Shown piece by piece: positions 37,220 through 49,069 of a stretch of 64,000 bases of DNA. The DNA lies in NCBI RefSeq assembly GCF_007279655.1, contig NZ_QKWN01000001.1, positions 62,001-126,000 of the forward strand, in the 5' to 3' direction. Every line of letters begins with the position of its first letter. The first letter of the stretch is position 1. A program made the position numbers and the translations under genes. The notes below the pieces were generated by a model. It ran no database searches. It was not told the origin of the DNA and was given only the letters and a program-made list of their open reading frames with translations. Source of the stretch: Robertkochia solimangrovi (GTDB taxonomy: Bacteria; Bacteroidota; Bacteroidia; Flavobacteriales; Flavobacteriaceae).

Positions 37220-37801
37220 TTATCTAAAGAAATAGAAAAACAAAATGAGATATACCCATAAAAAGTCAAGAAAGTGCCAAAAGGTTGCACCGAGTTCTAA
37301 ACCAAGCATTTGACCAGGTGTATATTTTTCTTTAAAATGATTATAAATCAGCACAACAAGTACTAAAAGTCCCGCTACAACGTGCACAACATGCGAAAAT
37401 ACGATCGCATAAAGAAACGAAGTGGTCACCGTACTCTCCTTTCCAGTGAAATAATATCCTGCCTTAACCACCTCTCCGAATCCCTGGAACTGGAAAATTA
37501 CGAAAAGTATTCCTAAAACCAGTGTTGCCGGCAATAATATCGAAGCCATTTTTCGCTGACCGGAAGAAATCGCTTTTTTCGAAAGGAATAAAGTAATACT
37601 ACTTAAGATAATAAATCCGGTACTGATATAGAATGCAGCAGGTATTTCAAAATCCTTTAACCAATCCGGCCTGGACTTACTCACCACATAGGCACTGGTA
37701 AGTCCGGCGAACATCATAGCAATACTTACGATCCCAAACCAAAGCATCATCTTCTTGGCACGGGCATTTTTTTGTTCAAGGTTTCCCTGGGTTAAATCCA
37801 T
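37220..37801 (-). CDS. Cytochrome c oxidase subunit III (short form)
   Basis: 193 residues and about five helices (KKMMLWFGIVSIAMMFAGLTSAYVVS; FSHVVHVVAGLLVLVVLIYNHF; LGATFWHFLDFLWVYLILFFYF), the length of bacterial oxidase subunit III. Its start codon lies immediately at the stop of cyoE (1-base overlap). With the longer paralogue downstream this gives the usual flavobacterial arrangement of two subunit III genes. Confidence 0.93.
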   Translation of the reverse strand: MDLTQGNLEQKNARAKKMMLWFGIVSIAMMFAGLTSAYVVSKSRPDWLKDFEIPAAFYISTGFIILSSITLFLSKKAISSGQRKMASILLPATLVLGILFVIFQFQGFGEVVKAGYYFTGKESTVTTSFLYAIVFSHVVHVVAGLLVLVVLIYNHFKEKYTPGQMLGLELGATFWHFLDFLWVYLILFFYFFR

Positions 37802-38706
37802 TAACTAAGAAATTTATCGACAACATAGATGATCTGCATCAGACTGATGTAGATCACACTAGCCAGCATCAGATTTCTGGCCGTACGTTTATCGCTATTA
37901 TTATATAATCTGAAGGCAAAATATAGCATTATCATTCCGAGGAAGGCTACGAGAACAGCAGCAGGAACTGAAAGATGCAGGTCTCCGGTCAATCCGGTGA
38001 CCGGAAATACCGAGGCAAGAATCATCCAGATCGTATACATAATGATCTGCAATACGGTAGCTCCGTCTCGCTTCCCTGTGGGCAGCATCTTAAATCCGGC
38101 CAGTTTATAATCATCATCCAACAGCCAGGCGATCGCCCAAAAATGAGGAAATTGCCAAAAGAACTGGATCATGAAAAGTGTGCCGGGTTCTATACCAAAA
38201 TCATTGGTCGCTGCAACCCAGCCCAGCATAAAAGGGATAGCTCCGGGAAAAGCACCGGCAAAGACGGCAAGCGGAGTTTTAGTTTTTAGCGGTGTATACA
38301 CACAGGTATAGAGAAAAATTGAGATCGCCCCAAACATCGCTGTTTTCGGGTTGACAATATACAAGGTAAAAACACCCCCAATTGTAAAAAGAATAGCTAT
38401 GGTCAATGCAAAGGAAACGGACATCCTGCCTGAGGCCACTGGTCTGTTTTGTGTACGCTTCATCAGCGCATCAAGATCTTTCTCGATTACCTGATTAAAA
38501 GCATTGGAAGCCCCAACCATCAGATAACCACCGAAAGAAAGCAAACACAGCACGGTAAAACTCACCTTGTCTGCTCCTAATAAATAACCTGCAACTGAGG
38601 AGAATACAACACTAAGAGCAAGTCCAACTTTAGTAAGTTGCTTGAAATCATCTACGGAGATCGCAAATGGACTTTTCTTTACAGCAGTATCGATCGCAGT
38701 TTTCAT
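37801..38706 (-). CDS. cyoE: Protohaem IX farnesyltransferase (haem O synthase)
   Basis: 301 residues with about eight membrane helices and the prenyltransferase motif NAFNQVIEKDLDALMKRTQNRP, followed by a second conserved region YKLAGFKMLPTGKRDGATV. It adds a farnesyl tail to haem b for the oxidase, in the inner membrane. Also called ctaB. First gene of the oxidase accessory cluster; coxA and coxB are not in the window. Confidence 0.95.
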   Translation of the reverse strand: MKTAIDTAVKKSPFAISVDDFKQLTKVGLALSVVFSSVAGYLLGADKVSFTVLCLLSFGGYLMVGASNAFNQVIEKDLDALMKRTQNRPVASGRMSVSFALTIAILFTIGGVFTLYIVNPKTAMFGAISIFLYTCVYTPLKTKTPLAVFAGAFPGAIPFMLGWVAATNDFGIEPGTLFMIQFFWQFPHFWAIAWLLDDDYKLAGFKMLPTGKRDGATVLQIIMYTIWMILASVFPVTGLTGDLHLSVPAAVLVAFLGMIMLYFAFRLYNNSDKRTARNLMLASVIYISLMQIIYVVDKFLS

Positions 38707-38767
38707 CTATCCTTATTCAAACGGGCTGCAAAGATAAATTACAAATGTGTACTGTGCAACATAAAGA

Positions 38768-38790
38768 ACACCCCTGATTTACAGGGGTGT
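38768..38790 (-). terminator. Terminator after the first TonB gene
   Basis: ACACCCCTG/CAGGGGTGT stem with a five-base loop, 11 bases after the tonB stop; the T-tract is short. Confidence 0.65.
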
Positions 38791-38800
38791 GAGATATTTC

Positions 38801-39586
38801 CTAATGGACTTTAAAAAGAATGGGTTTAACGAAGATAACATCGACATCTTTCGACCCCTGTTTACCAGGAGTCATTTTAGGGATCATTGCGGTAACGCGC
38901 CGAGCCTCCTCATCCAGGGCTTCGTGAGGAGATCTAACTTTTACATCGGTCACATCACCATTCTTATCGATCTTGAACTGTACATAGATGCGCATCATAC
39001 CGGTAAGATTATAATCAGAAGCGATGGTGGTATCGAAATTCTTCTTCACGATCTTACTGATCTGCTCACTTAGACACGCCACACGCTCCTTATTATCGGT
39101 CAGCATTTCACATCCTGGAAAAACGGGAGCCTCCTCAACCATATCGATAGGCAGCGGACCTACATCCACCTCTGGCTCATCGTAAACTACATCATCCAGT
39201 TCTACCTCCTCCTGATTGACTTCAGGTATAAAAAGATCGGTGGTCTCCTGTTTTGCCACATCATCTTCGATGATCTTAAGCTCCTGACTCAGCGAAGCTT
39301 TTTGTCGCTTCAATTCCGGAGCTTCGTTTTTAACTTCCTTCTCGACGGTGAAATTTGGCATTACATATTCCTTAAGCTCCTCTCGGATCTCCTTATGTTC
39401 CGGCTTTATCGTCTTTGCAGCAGCAAAGGAGTAATCAAGAACCAGCCAGATCACAAGTAAACTGGTAATTAATCCGATCTGAAATCGAAACCACGAGTTA
39501 TTTCGTAAATTTACAGCATGCTTGCGCACGTACTTCGAATCACGATTGCCTTCGTGAGACGGAGTAATTTTAAAAAAAGATTTCAT
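38801..39586 (-). CDS. TonB-family energy transducer
   Basis: 261 residues: cytoplasmic head, one membrane helix (about 37-57, GLITSLLVIWLVLDYSFAA), a charged periplasmic linker rich in E, D and V, and a C-terminal TonB domain (about 195-261, GMMRIYVQFKIDKNGDVTDVKVRSPHEALDEEARRV). It couples the proton-motive force to outer-membrane receptors. The neighbouring gene encodes a second, related TonB. Confidence 0.92.
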   Translation of the reverse strand: MKSFFKITPSHEGNRDSKYVRKHAVNLRNNSWFRFQIGLITSLLVIWLVLDYSFAAAKTIKPEHKEIREELKEYVMPNFTVEKEVKNEAPELKRQKASLSQELKIIEDDVAKQETTDLFIPEVNQEEVELDDVVYDEPEVDVGPLPIDMVEEAPVFPGCEMLTDNKERVACLSEQISKIVKKNFDTTIASDYNLTGMMRIYVQFKIDKNGDVTDVKVRSPHEALDEEARRVTAMIPKMTPGKQGSKDVDVIFVKPILFKVH

Positions 39587-39640
39587 ATAAGTATTGGTTT
39601 TATTAATGAAATCTTAAATACAACAAGCATACCAAAACAA

Positions 39641-39667
39641 AAAATCCCGGGAACTTCCCGGGATTTT
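39641..39667. terminator. Terminator between the two TonB genes
   Basis: A-run, TCCCGGGAA/TTCCCGGGA stem and T-run, symmetric; it ends transcription from the upstream TonB gene on the minus strand. Confidence 0.85.
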
Positions 39668-39688
39668 TTATATATGATCAAATAATAA

Positions 39689-40402
39689 TTAGTTCAGTTT
39701 GAACACGATCGGATAAGCAAAGGTTACCGGAGTCGGTCTTCCCCTTTGTTTTCCCGGGATCAGTTTTGGTAATTTATTGATGATCCTTCTCGCTTCTTCA
39801 TCAAGACTCTTATCCGGAGCTCTTGTATTTAGAATAGTAATAGTTCCATCTTTATTGATACGGAAGTTAACATAAACCCTTCCCTGAATACCCATCTCCT
39901 GAGCGATTTCCGGATATTTAAATGTCTTTCTTACGTGCTTATCAAGATTCTCCTTAAAACAGTTAAACTGCTCATTCTTTGGAACATCCTTACAAGCAGG
40001 AAACATCGGCTTATCTTCGATCACGGTAAACGGTACATCTACTGCGATAGGCTCATCAACTTCTTCGATCTCTTCAACTTCTACGATCTCTTCTTCCTGA
40101 TTGGTTTCAGTTGATTCAATTATGGTCTCTTCCACTTCTTCCTCATCTTCTACCACCTGAATAACCTCAGGAGCAGCTGGTGGCGGCGGTGGTGGTGGTG
40201 GAGTGTTCAATTGTTCTGTGATCGGTACATCTTCTTCAAGATCATCTTCCACATCCATGGTATATTCGAACTTCTCCTTTTTCTCATATGTTTTCCACTC
40301 AATCGCTCTCCAGGTGAAGAAAGTGATCAAAGCCAGACCTACGGCGAAATATAATCCGCTATTACGCGACAGATCGGCTTTCGGGTTTTTCTTAGGTTCC
40401 AT
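39689..40402 (-). CDS. TonB-family energy transducer with proline and glutamate-rich linker
   Basis: 237 residues: membrane helix near 15-33, a linker with an eight-proline run (about 69-76) and a long acidic stretch, then the TonB C-terminal domain (GRVYVNFRINKDGTITILNTRAPDKSLDEEARRI). It ends FAYPIVFKLN. Paralogue of the neighbouring TonB, with a more typical Pro-rich spacer to cross the periplasm. Confidence 0.93.
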   Translation of the reverse strand: MEPKKNPKADLSRNSGLYFAVGLALITFFTWRAIEWKTYEKKEKFEYTMDVEDDLEEDVPITEQLNTPPPPPPPPAAPEVIQVVEDEEEVEETIIESTETNQEEEIVEVEEIEEVDEPIAVDVPFTVIEDKPMFPACKDVPKNEQFNCFKENLDKHVRKTFKYPEIAQEMGIQGRVYVNFRINKDGTITILNTRAPDKSLDEEARRIINKLPKLIPGKQRGRPTPVTFAYPIVFKLN

Positions 40403-40468
40403 AATTTATTTATTTGATTTCGCTAATTTAATTATTTAAATATAAAAATTGCAACTTAAATTTTCTTT

Positions 40469-40843
40469 TTAGGCTCTTGACGCACCTAATATAAACTTTA
40501 TCAGAAAACTAGCCAATAAAATTCCTGTTAGATTCGCCAACATATCCTTCAATTCAAAGCCTCTGCCATATGGCATTGCATATTGTAAAGCCTCAATAAT
40601 CATTCCATAAAGGAATGATCCTATTGCAATTTTCAATAAAATCTTTGGAATTCCCGATTTTCTGAAATGAAGATAAAAAACGGTTGTATTTACCAGGTGG
40701 AAAATACAATGAACGATCTTATCGGTATGCCGGAATGAAGAACCGACATGAGGCACCATTTCGAAGGGAACCAAACTGGCAAGGGTGATCACGATCAACC
40801 ATCCCAATCCTAAAATAAGGAAAATGTTATCTTTAAGCGCCAA
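40469..40843 (-). CDS. VanZ-family membrane protein
   Basis: 124 residues with about four helices and the VanZ pattern [21 protein letters not shown] and [31 protein letters not shown]. The biochemical role of VanZ-like proteins is unclear; some relate to teicoplanin resistance. It overlaps the end of gcvH by 11 bases and is probably co-translated. Confidence 0.9.
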   Translation of the reverse strand: MALKDNIFLILGLGWLIVITLASLVPFEMVPHVGSSFRHTDKIVHCIFHLVNTTVFYLHFRKSGIPKILLKIAIGSFLYGMIIEALQYAMPYGRGFELKDMLANLTGILLASFLIKFILGASRA

Positions 40844-41213
40844 CTAACTCCTTATAAGCTTCGCTATCCATAAGCTCTTCTACTTCGGATGCGTCTGACA
40901 TTTTAATTTTGATCATCCACCCATCACCATAAGGATCAGTATTCACTTTCTCAGGCTCATCTTCCAATGATTCATTGAATTCAATGATTTCACCTGAAAG
41001 TGGTAAAAACAGGTCTGATACGGTCTTTACTGCTTCAACAGTTCCGAAAACCTCTTCTTTCTCCAATGTTTCATCCACAGTCTCAACTTCTACATAAACG
41101 ATATCACCAAGTTCTCCCTGAGCAAAATCAGTGATCCCTACAGTTGCAACATCTCCTTCGATCTTCACCCACTCGTGATCCTTGGTATACTTTAATTCGG
41201 ATGGAATATTCAT
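40833..41213 (-). CDS. gcvH: Glycine cleavage system H protein
   Basis: 126 residues, full length, with the lipoylated lysine in VEAVKTVSD (Lys63) and the start [17 protein letters not shown]. It carries the aminomethyl group between the P, T and L proteins of glycine cleavage. The other gcv genes are not adjacent. The gcvH-vanZ pair after sprA is a common flavobacterial order. Confidence 0.96.
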   Translation of the reverse strand: MNIPSELKYTKDHEWVKIEGDVATVGITDFAQGELGDIVYVEVETVDETLEKEEVFGTVEAVKTVSDLFLPLSGEIIEFNESLEDEPEKVNTDPYGDGWMIKIKMSDASEVEELMDSEAYKELVGA

Positions 41214-41284
41214 AATAACAGTTAGTTTTAATTTTTCCCGACAAATGTAATTTATTCTGTGTTTGTTTTCAAACAACGCCCTTC

Positions 41285-44200
41285 TTAATTTCCAAAATTG
41301 TACTGCAGCGATATCCCGGAACGAATCGTTGTTTGGGGAAATGCCGTAGAAACCTTGAATTTCGAGAAGGAATGATCATAGTAGAACTGTGCCGTCATAT
41401 TCTTCGTGAGATTATAGTTCGCCGTAAATTTAAGCGACCATAGATTCTGTCCGGCCGTTACCTGATTGGTATTGATATCCAGGTTACGAATCACCGTATA
41501 ATTATCTCTCAAGGAAAGATCTGCCTTCAAAATAAGATCTCCTTTTAATACCACCTGGTTCCCTCCTATTCGCGTAGGGAATTTAAGATCCGGGAAACGA
41601 TACCCCAAACCGAGTATATACTCAACCCCGGAAACCTCCGTAAGGAGATTATTATCAAAGCTCAGTGCGAGCGAACGATCCTTTCGCATCTCGGCCTGAA
41701 CACTTACGGAATTCTTCATTTCGAAATCAACACGCATCAACGGATTGAACATTTCTGTCAGCGTTGCATTGGTATACAAAATCTCATTCTTATAATTCCC
41801 TGACTGATCGAACTCCGTACCCTCACCATAGTCCAGATTTGAACGGAAACCGTTAATACTGTAACTAGAACGATATGCGTGAGACAGTGAAAATCGTCTG
41901 AAATGTTCCTTGAACCAACCCATACGCATCAAACCGGTATACTTCATTGTCCAGTTCGGGATCGGCACATCCCTGAATGCCTTTAAAGAAACCTTCTGTA
42001 CATTCTGCCCCGTATAAGCCGCCACAAAAGCAGGCAACAACACAGCCTGATTGGTAGGACCGTAACCTTCCGGATATTCTGTGGCTTCAGGATTAACCGG
42101 CACACCGGCCAATCGCTGTGCAATAACGATCCTGTTGGTGCTGAAATCAGCGAATACCGCAGAAGCGTCTTCAGAACTTGACATGAAGGCCGTTTTGATC
42201 ATCAGGTTAGAAATCGAAAAATCTCCATATCGATTCTCGATCAGCGCATTATAATCAAGAATTCCATCTCCATCGGAATCGATCACATTATAGTTCTCTG
42301 CATAACTGTCTGAATAACGTCTGTCGGCTACAAGATCGATGGTAAGCTCAGGCAAAGGTTCTGCATTCGCTGAAATGTTCAGCTGTGTTTCATTCCGCTG
42401 AATAAACTGCTGATTGAATTCCGGGAAAGTAGTTAGCCATCCTCTCCTTGCCGCCTCATAACGCACATCGGCCTGGCTTCCGAAGGTGAAACCGATCGAC
42501 GGTCTTAAGGTACCGATGAATCCGATAGACTCCGTATATCCAGGCAACATCTTCCCGGCATTCTTGGAATAAGTTACATTGATTCTTTTCACCATGGTGA
42601 CAAGATCGATCAGGGCATTGGATAAACCGGCTCCTTTATCTTCATCAGCGGTTTGACCCCCCCCTTGTACCCCATCAGGATCTGCTATTGGCAATGTCCC
42701 CCGGGAACTGTTTCCTTTCTTTCTTTTATCCTTTCGAACCAATCCGATATAATCATACAATCTGTCCAGACTAAGCGCTGCATTCAGATCGTGTTTACTT
42801 GCATTCTGTATAGTATTGAGATCTTCGCCGGCAACTTCATTCAACACATCACTCCCTCGTTGCCAATCGAAATCACCTGTATACATATACGTTGCATCAA
42901 CAAATTTGAAGATCGGTATCTTATTCAATGGAATCTCATAGTTCAACTGCAAACGCTGCGCATGCCTGTTGGCATCACCCACATCCCAAAATCCATCCCA
43001 AAGGCCAAGGTCTGTATTTACGACCTGCTCTCCGCCCTCATCGATCTCGAAATAATTCTTGACTATATTATTATTAGATGCGGTAAAACTGAGTTGTAAT
43101 GATTTCGTAAGGTTATAATTGATGGCATATTGCCAGTCGAAAAGAAAATTCCTTTGCTGTAATTCAGGCAACCCGAGTAAACCGGTTGTCTCACCGGTAG
43201 TCACTTGCCTGAACGATTGCCTGTTAAAAGTTCTTGTGATATTGGAATTCAGGGAAACACTGGTCGGTAAGACATTGAAATTAAAATCCTTTAACCACTG
43301 CCAATAGGCTCCTTTCAGGATCGAATCGGCATTCTTCAAAGGCTGGACTTCCGCAGGCTTAAAATTATAACTGTATACCATTCCGGTTTTCACGTTCTGA
43401 TCCTTATACTTCTCAACCTCAAAATCGCGATGATCGGTCTGATTGTACGCATAATTAAAGGTGAAGTTCTCGACATCATAAAAATGTGGCCGTTGCTCTT
43501 CACTCCGGTTCTTTCGAACCCCGATAAGGTTAATACTTTTACGCTTGGTGTAATCTTCAGCCTGTTCCTGAATCTGATCTTTCTCTTCCTGAGTATCAGC
43601 GGCAGCGATACGATCGTCTAGTTTCAAATCCTGATAAAGCGGATCGAATTCCGGAGTGATCAGATCTTCCGATACACTATAATGCAAGGGTAACTGAATC
43701 CCCCAGTTCTCAGGCAATAACTGTCCGAGGTTAACATTTGTGTTCAGGGAATACTGACGTGCATCTTCCCGGCTACGCTCACTAGGCAACTGATCGAGAC
43801 TTCCAAATCCGGAAGTACTCATACTTCCGGTAGCAGATATACTTGCAAAATCAGCAATATTCGCATCCATGGCCAATACAGCGGCCCATCCGCCCTGGTT
43901 ATCAAGTTCTGAAAGACGAAGTTCATTGAACCAGACTTCACCACAGGCCGTATTCCCCAGGGCTGTGCTGCCATTCTTAACCCCGACCATTACTGCACGT
44001 ACATTCCCGAGACTTGGGTTACCCTTAATAGCCACACGCTGCTCTCCGATCTCACGGGGATCGAACTCCCCGACCGGATTCCCTTCCTCATCATAGAAAG
44101 AAGCCTCCTGAAGATTTCCACTGGCTATGGCCTGCGACTTTATCTCTGATAATAATGACAATGGCAGATCGATATTGTTTACATCAGGCCAGATCACAGC

Positions 44201-47200
44201 GGCATCCGTTGTACCTGCAGGAGTCACCTGCAACGGTATCTCTACCTGATAATAGTTTTCACTGAAGTCGGTTCCGAATCTTAAGAAACCTACCAGCTGA
44301 CCATCTGAAAGCGGCACATCATCATACTCTTCCGCATGAATAAACATTTTCAGCCGTTTATATTGACGTATGTCAATGTTCACATTCTTAAAAACTCCCC
44401 GCGAATCTTCCGGTTCCAGATCACAGACGGCAAACGACAAGGATTGTTCATTCTGTCTGATGATCGTATTATTATTGTTCAATTGCTCTCTTACTACTCC
44501 TGGAGGCAAGCGATATGGAATGGGCTCTCTTTGTTCATTCTCCTGAATATTAACCGTATTCACATCTACGAAGGTACCATCATCATCCGGGTCCGGATCG
44601 GTATCCGGCTGTAATGATTTACTATAATTTCTCCAATCACCACGAACCAGATCGAGAGTACCGAATCGCAATACCACCGGCTCATCAAATCCTGTCATAA
44701 ACATACGCATGAAACTGATAGAACGCAGATCAGATATTCCACCGATGGCTTCATCAAACTCATCGATAGGCACTTTAAACTGAATCCACCTTACCCGGTA
44801 ATTGCTTCGGTCGGGATTACTGACATTTACTTCCTTGATATCAGACACATAATTATCAGCCCTTGTGATATTCGGTTTAATCGGAATACGGTACTGATAA
44901 TAACTATCTACCGTATTCATCGTAAGGTCCCGGTTGATGTCTTCAACATCCGGCAATGTGGTAGAACCCCGGTTATTGTTGCTAACTTCCACAGGTGAAT
45001 TGCCCTGAGGGTTATTGTAGTTATAATATCGCTCTACGATACCTCCTTCACGCTGCAGGTAATATTCATAATTATCGAGAGCGGGGTCAGGACCGGGATT
45101 GTTATAGATAGCTGCTTCTTCCGCATCCAGCAAACCGTCATAACCCGCATCCTGTACATTTCGGTTAGCCGTATCTGCATTGAAAGCATAAACCAGCGAT
45201 TGCGTGGAAGGCACCTTACCAAAGTTCGTATTGTTTACAAGTGATGGATTGTCTGTGGCAGGCAATCCATTCTCATATTGTTTTCTTCCGTCCTTCAGAA
45301 TATCCTCATTGATATTCCCGAGATTAAATACCAGCTCTCCTCCGTTACCGGGTAAAATACCGTCCTGGAAATATGGGTCAAGGACCCAGAACTGAATATA
45401 TTCAACGTTCGCCTGTTCGAAATTAGTACTGCTCACAGATCTCATTAGTCCGCCCCAACGTTCATCCGAACTTAATCCGCTGAAATTGTCATTTCCGTTA
45501 TACGGCCCTTTGTCACCGGGATAGTATGCGATATCCAATGTGGGTTGTACCAGTGTCTGACCCTGGGGCACATCCTGTTGCGGAAAGATCTCATCGATGA
45601 AAACACGACGGGTTTCATTGAGGGAAAGATCTTCGTCATTGATCCCGGATGGGCGCTGACTACTATAGAATATCGGGTCGATTGAATACCAGGCAATCTT
45701 TGCTCTTTTACCTCCTGAAGCAATATTATTATTTTCGAGCTCCCCACCATAACCTACAGGTGCACTTGCAAGAGACCATGCCAATGCCGAACGGATATCG
45801 ATCAGTGCCTGAGCCCCTTCAAAATCATCCAAATAAGCCGTAGTCTCCCCATCAAAATCAGCATTCTTAGGGGATCCCGGGATGAGGTATGCAAAATCTC
45901 CACGCAAAGACAGGTTCGAAGGTACATCGGTATCAATATTCGGAAGCTTATTTACCATTCTGGTTAAGAAGGGTACTTCCGTCGAATAATTTCCATTAAG
46001 ACCTAGTATTGTATTGTTGACCGGCTCTACTCCAAAATTGGCCTTTTGAGTTAAAGGACGTTCATTAAGATTCAGGAAGGTTGCTCCCATCATGAAATCT
46101 TTGGAAAACTGATGCTCCACATTCAATCCGGTAAATCTCCTGGTTTGCTGCCCGAATACGGCATTGTTCTCCACAGAAACTTCTATTGGTGTATTCGATG
46201 CTTTGAGTCCTTCATCGAGAATCTGAACGGTACCTGCGGTATAGTTCACGGTATAATCTACACCCTCCTGAAGAATTCTTCCTCCGGCAGTAACCTTAAC
46301 AGATCCCTGAGGCACATTAAAGGCGCCGATCGGGATTCCTCCAGAATTCTCCGCCTTATATCGCCCTTTAAGCATGAACTTATTCTTTTCCGTTTCTTGC
46401 AATGATGCAGCCTTTGTCTGCTTATACAGATCCCGGAAAACATATTTTGCCTGGTTATCGTTATTCGGCGAATAATTGGGATCATCATAATTAGCTCCTC
46501 CACCAAGGAGATCGTACAGAAACTCCCCGAAAGGTTCCACTTTTGTAAATATGATCCGTCCGTTTTGAACATCGACCGTGATACCCGGCTGAAAATCGAA
46601 GAATCCGTCTCCTCCGTTCTGGGTATCATTATAAACATTCAATCGGTCAAAATTAAAGACATCCAATAAGATACGCTCTTCTAGTCCTTCAGGCCAGGTT
46701 GATTCATCGACCGGAGTAATATAATTCACCGGACTCGGATCGGTATACAGGATGTTCAGACGAAAATCTTCCTGAAGTAATTGATAGGATCCGGTTGAAT
46801 AGATATTCTTCATCATAAGGTCCCAGATAGGATCCGAAACATTGGTAATATTACTTTTAAGCATTTTCAACACCAACGCCTGTGGGTTTATCTGGGTGAT
46901 AACTCCGTTGCTCTCCTCATATTCCGTAGCATTGATACCATCATTCGCAAATTCACCCACCTGATAAACCTGACCAGCATACGTATACTGATACGCCACT
47001 GCCAGCACCTCATCATTACTAAGTTTCTGATTAAGGGATATATACCCCAATTGGGTGTCTATCTGGTACTCCGTATTCTGATTCAGTTTCCTGGCATTTT
47101 CGAGAATCGAGTAATCAAATCCCTGATTTACCATATAGCCACCAACATTGAATCCTTGCTGTACGGTTGCAATATCCCGGATACTTTCTGTCAGTGCCGA

Positions 47201-48394
47201 TCCGGCATTCCCGATATTCGTAGGATCATAGGCGTTAGCAGCATTCCTCGGCAGGTTATTCCCCGCGCTGAAGAATCCTGCAGGAGCATTTTGATTTATT
47301 CTTGTATCTTCCGGTAATGGCTCCCCGATATCTTGAACAGCCACCACATTTCTTACATTTTCAGTTTGCTGAGTTCGGTTGGTCACCCAAACTTCGATCC
47401 TGGTGATCTGAACCTGACTTCTTATAAAAGGATAGTTCTCCAATGCCTGATCATACTGATCACGAAAGAATTGCGACAGAAAGAAGTGCCTGTCCTCGTC
47501 ATAGTCCAGAGCCAGTATTTCAAATTCATTCATGGTTCCTCCACCCTGCGCGGTTACACTCCGGGTTTGGGAACGCTGTTCCGAAAACACCCCGGTAACG
47601 GTAGTATTTCCGAACTTCAATTGTGTCTTTACCCCAAAAAGACTTTGCGCGCCTGTAATCAGGGAGCTGTTAATCGGCATGCTTACGTTACCCACCTCAA
47701 CCTTCTGAAGAATATCATCTTCTGTGGGCGTATACTCCATCTTAATGAGATTTTGGAAATCGAAGGTAGCCTCTGTATCGTAATTCGCATTGATGGTAAG
47801 CCGGGTTCCGATCTTCCCCAAAAGACTTAATCGAATTCGCTGATCGAAATCAAAGGAAAGGTTGCTTCGGTTCCTCGGAGACAGGGCGGGATTATCATTC
47901 TTCTGAAAACGAACACCGAGATCCATAGCCACTGATCCCGTTGGAATAACTTCAATTGTATTTCCCCCAAAAATACTTTCGAAGAAGTTAGAATTTACGT
48001 AAAAATTCGGCAACAGGTTCTTTTGCGCATCCTCCTCCGTTTTCCGACCCGATACGGCGTCTATCTTTTCCTTGAAATAATCCTTCATCTGCTCTTTGAG
48101 CACGAGTTCACGATATTCCTGGGCAGTAAGAATTATGGGATATTTAATATTATACCCTCCTACAGATTCAGTATAGATATAACGGTCGAGTATAGGATCA
48201 TAGGTATATTTTGATTCGATACTGGAAGGCTGCCTGAGTCTGATCTTCCCGAATGCAGGGCCGGTTTGCGTAGAATCTTGTTCCTCAGTTCTCTCCTCCT
48301 GAGCATACGCACCTTCACTTAACAAGAGTGCACTAAAAAGCACCATTGCAAAGCAAAATAGGTTGAGTAGTTTCAGTCGGGTATTGGTCTTCAA
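41285..48394 (-). CDS. sprA: SprA, type IX secretion translocon channel
   Basis: 2369 residues, the size of known SprA proteins (about 2300-2500). A signal peptide (ending GAYAQ) is followed by a giant beta-rich protein with repeated SprA-type modules, e.g. [16 protein letters not shown] and [25 protein letters not shown], ending [11 protein letters not shown]. SprA forms the 36-strand outer-membrane pore of the type IX system and is needed for secretion of adhesins and for gliding. It starts five bases after the ruvA stop. Confidence 0.97.
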   Translation of the reverse strand: MKTNTRLKLLNLFCFAMVLFSALLLSEGAYAQEERTEEQDSTQTGPAFGKIRLRQPSSIESKYTYDPILDRYIYTESVGGYNIKYPIILTAQEYRELVLKEQMKDYFKEKIDAVSGRKTEEDAQKNLLPNFYVNSNFFESIFGGNTIEVIPTGSVAMDLGVRFQKNDNPALSPRNRSNLSFDFDQRIRLSLLGKIGTRLTINANYDTEATFDFQNLIKMEYTPTEDDILQKVEVGNVSMPINSSLITGAQSLFGVKTQLKFGNTTVTGVFSEQRSQTRSVTAQGGGTMNEFEILALDYDEDRHFFLSQFFRDQYDQALENYPFIRSQVQITRIEVWVTNRTQQTENVRNVVAVQDIGEPLPEDTRINQNAPAGFFSAGNNLPRNAANAYDPTNIGNAGSALTESIRDIATVQQGFNVGGYMVNQGFDYSILENARKLNQNTEYQIDTQLGYISLNQKLSNDEVLAVAYQYTYAGQVYQVGEFANDGINATEYEESNGVITQINPQALVLKMLKSNITNVSDPIWDLMMKNIYSTGSYQLLQEDFRLNILYTDPSPVNYITPVDESTWPEGLEERILLDVFNFDRLNVYNDTQNGGDGFFDFQPGITVDVQNGRIIFTKVEPFGEFLYDLLGGGANYDDPNYSPNNDNQAKYVFRDLYKQTKAASLQETEKNKFMLKGRYKAENSGGIPIGAFNVPQGSVKVTAGGRILQEGVDYTVNYTAGTVQILDEGLKASNTPIEVSVENNAVFGQQTRRFTGLNVEHQFSKDFMMGATFLNLNERPLTQKANFGVEPVNNTILGLNGNYSTEVPFLTRMVNKLPNIDTDVPSNLSLRGDFAYLIPGSPKNADFDGETTAYLDDFEGAQALIDIRSALAWSLASAPVGYGGELENNNIASGGKRAKIAWYSIDPIFYSSQRPSGINDEDLSLNETRRVFIDEIFPQQDVPQGQTLVQPTLDIAYYPGDKGPYNGNDNFSGLSSDERWGGLMRSVSSTNFEQANVEYIQFWVLDPYFQDGILPGNGGELVFNLGNINEDILKDGRKQYENGLPATDNPSLVNNTNFGKVPSTQSLVYAFNADTANRNVQDAGYDGLLDAEEAAIYNNPGPDPALDNYEYYLQREGGIVERYYNYNNPQGNSPVEVSNNNRGSTTLPDVEDINRDLTMNTVDSYYQYRIPIKPNITRADNYVSDIKEVNVSNPDRSNYRVRWIQFKVPIDEFDEAIGGISDLRSISFMRMFMTGFDEPVVLRFGTLDLVRGDWRNYSKSLQPDTDPDPDDDGTFVDVNTVNIQENEQREPIPYRLPPGVVREQLNNNNTIIRQNEQSLSFAVCDLEPEDSRGVFKNVNIDIRQYKRLKMFIHAEEYDDVPLSDGQLVGFLRFGTDFSENYYQVEIPLQVTPAGTTDAAVIWPDVNNIDLPLSLLSEIKSQAIASGNLQEASFYDEEGNPVGEFDPREIGEQRVAIKGNPSLGNVRAVMVGVKNGSTALGNTACGEVWFNELRLSELDNQGGWAAVLAMDANIADFASISATGSMSTSGFGSLDQLPSERSREDARQYSLNTNVNLGQLLPENWGIQLPLHYSVSEDLITPEFDPLYQDLKLDDRIAAADTQEEKDQIQEQAEDYTKRKSINLIGVRKNRSEEQRPHFYDVENFTFNYAYNQTDHRDFEVEKYKDQNVKTGMVYSYNFKPAEVQPLKNADSILKGAYWQWLKDFNFNVLPTSVSLNSNITRTFNRQSFRQVTTGETTGLLGLPELQQRNFLFDWQYAINYNLTKSLQLSFTASNNNIVKNYFEIDEGGEQVVNTDLGLWDGFWDVGDANRHAQRLQLNYEIPLNKIPIFKFVDATYMYTGDFDWQRGSDVLNEVAGEDLNTIQNASKHDLNAALSLDRLYDYIGLVRKDKRKKGNSSRGTLPIADPDGVQGGGQTADEDKGAGLSNALIDLVTMVKRINVTYSKNAGKMLPGYTESIGFIGTLRPSIGFTFGSQADVRYEAARRGWLTTFPEFNQQFIQRNETQLNISANAEPLPELTIDLVADRRYSDSYAENYNVIDSDGDGILDYNALIENRYGDFSISNLMIKTAFMSSSEDASAVFADFSTNRIVIAQRLAGVPVNPEATEYPEGYGPTNQAVLLPAFVAAYTGQNVQKVSLKAFRDVPIPNWTMKYTGLMRMGWFKEHFRRFSLSHAYRSSYSINGFRSNLDYGEGTEFDQSGNYKNEILYTNATLTEMFNPLMRVDFEMKNSVSVQAEMRKDRSLALSFDNNLLTEVSGVEYILGLGYRFPDLKFPTRIGGNQVVLKGDLILKADLSLRDNYTVIRNLDINTNQVTAGQNLWSLKFTANYNLTKNMTAQFYYDHSFSKFKVSTAFPQTTIRSGISLQYNFGN

Positions 48395-48399
48395 GTTGG

Positions 48400-48981
48400 T
48401 TACAAGTTTTTTAGCGCATGTTTGATTATATCTTCGACGTTTAAGCCGGGTTCGTTTTTAATTATTTTTGCTACAACTTTTTCAGCCTGTTTGCGAGCAT
48501 AACCAAGCACCTCCAAAGCAGATAACGCTTCATCTCTCGCGGTATTGTCCGAAGTGGCAACAACTTCGTCCAAACCGTAAATTTTCAGGATTTTATCCTT
48601 GAGATCAATTACAACACGCTGAGCAGTTTTAAGTCCGATACCTTTTACTGACTGTATGGCACTTACATCATTTGAAGCTATGGCTTCCTGTAATTGTACA
48701 GGATCCATAGAACTGAGCATAGTCCTTGCAGTACTAGCTCCGATACCAGAAACGGATATCAAAAGTTTAAAGATCTCCCTTTCTGTTTTATCGTAAAATC
48801 CATAAAGTGTATGTGAATCTTCTCTGACGATCAGATGTGTATAGAGTCTGAGTTGTTCGTCGGAGGATATCTTCGAATAGGTATTTAGTGAAATATGGAT
48901 CTGATAGCCCACACCACCACATTCTATAACCACATCAGTAGGATTTTTCTCAATAAGTCGGCCGCTTATATGTGAAATCAT
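48400..48981 (-). CDS. ruvA: Holliday junction branch migration protein RuvA
   Basis: 193 residues: the OB-fold start MISHISGRLIEKNPTDVVIECGG, the helix-hairpin-helix pair (ISVSGIGASTARTML; IQSVKGIGLKTAQRVVIDLKDK) and the C-terminal domain III. It binds Holliday junctions and loads the RuvB motor, which is encoded separately at 58059. The gene lies directly before sprA. Confidence 0.97.
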   Translation of the reverse strand: MISHISGRLIEKNPTDVVIECGGVGYQIHISLNTYSKISSDEQLRLYTHLIVREDSHTLYGFYDKTEREIFKLLISVSGIGASTARTMLSSMDPVQLQEAIASNDVSAIQSVKGIGLKTAQRVVIDLKDKILKIYGLDEVVATSDNTARDEALSALEVLGYARKQAEKVVAKIIKNEPGLNVEDIIKHALKNL

Positions 48982-48995
48982 TTCTTAGCAAAATG

Positions 48996-49040
48996 TTAAT
49001 GCTCCAAATGTAATAAAATAAATTACACTTGGAGCATTAA
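48996..49040. repeat. Long imperfect palindrome between maeB and ruvA
   Basis: 19-bp arms (48996-49014 and 49022-49040) with one mismatch and a seven-base loop; the outer 12 bp are TTAATGCTCCAA. There is no T-run on the minus strand after it, so it is not a standard terminator; it begins 14 bases before the ruvA ATG. Confidence 0.6.
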
Positions 49041-49069
49041 TGGACTTCACCGGAGATATATCCGATGTA

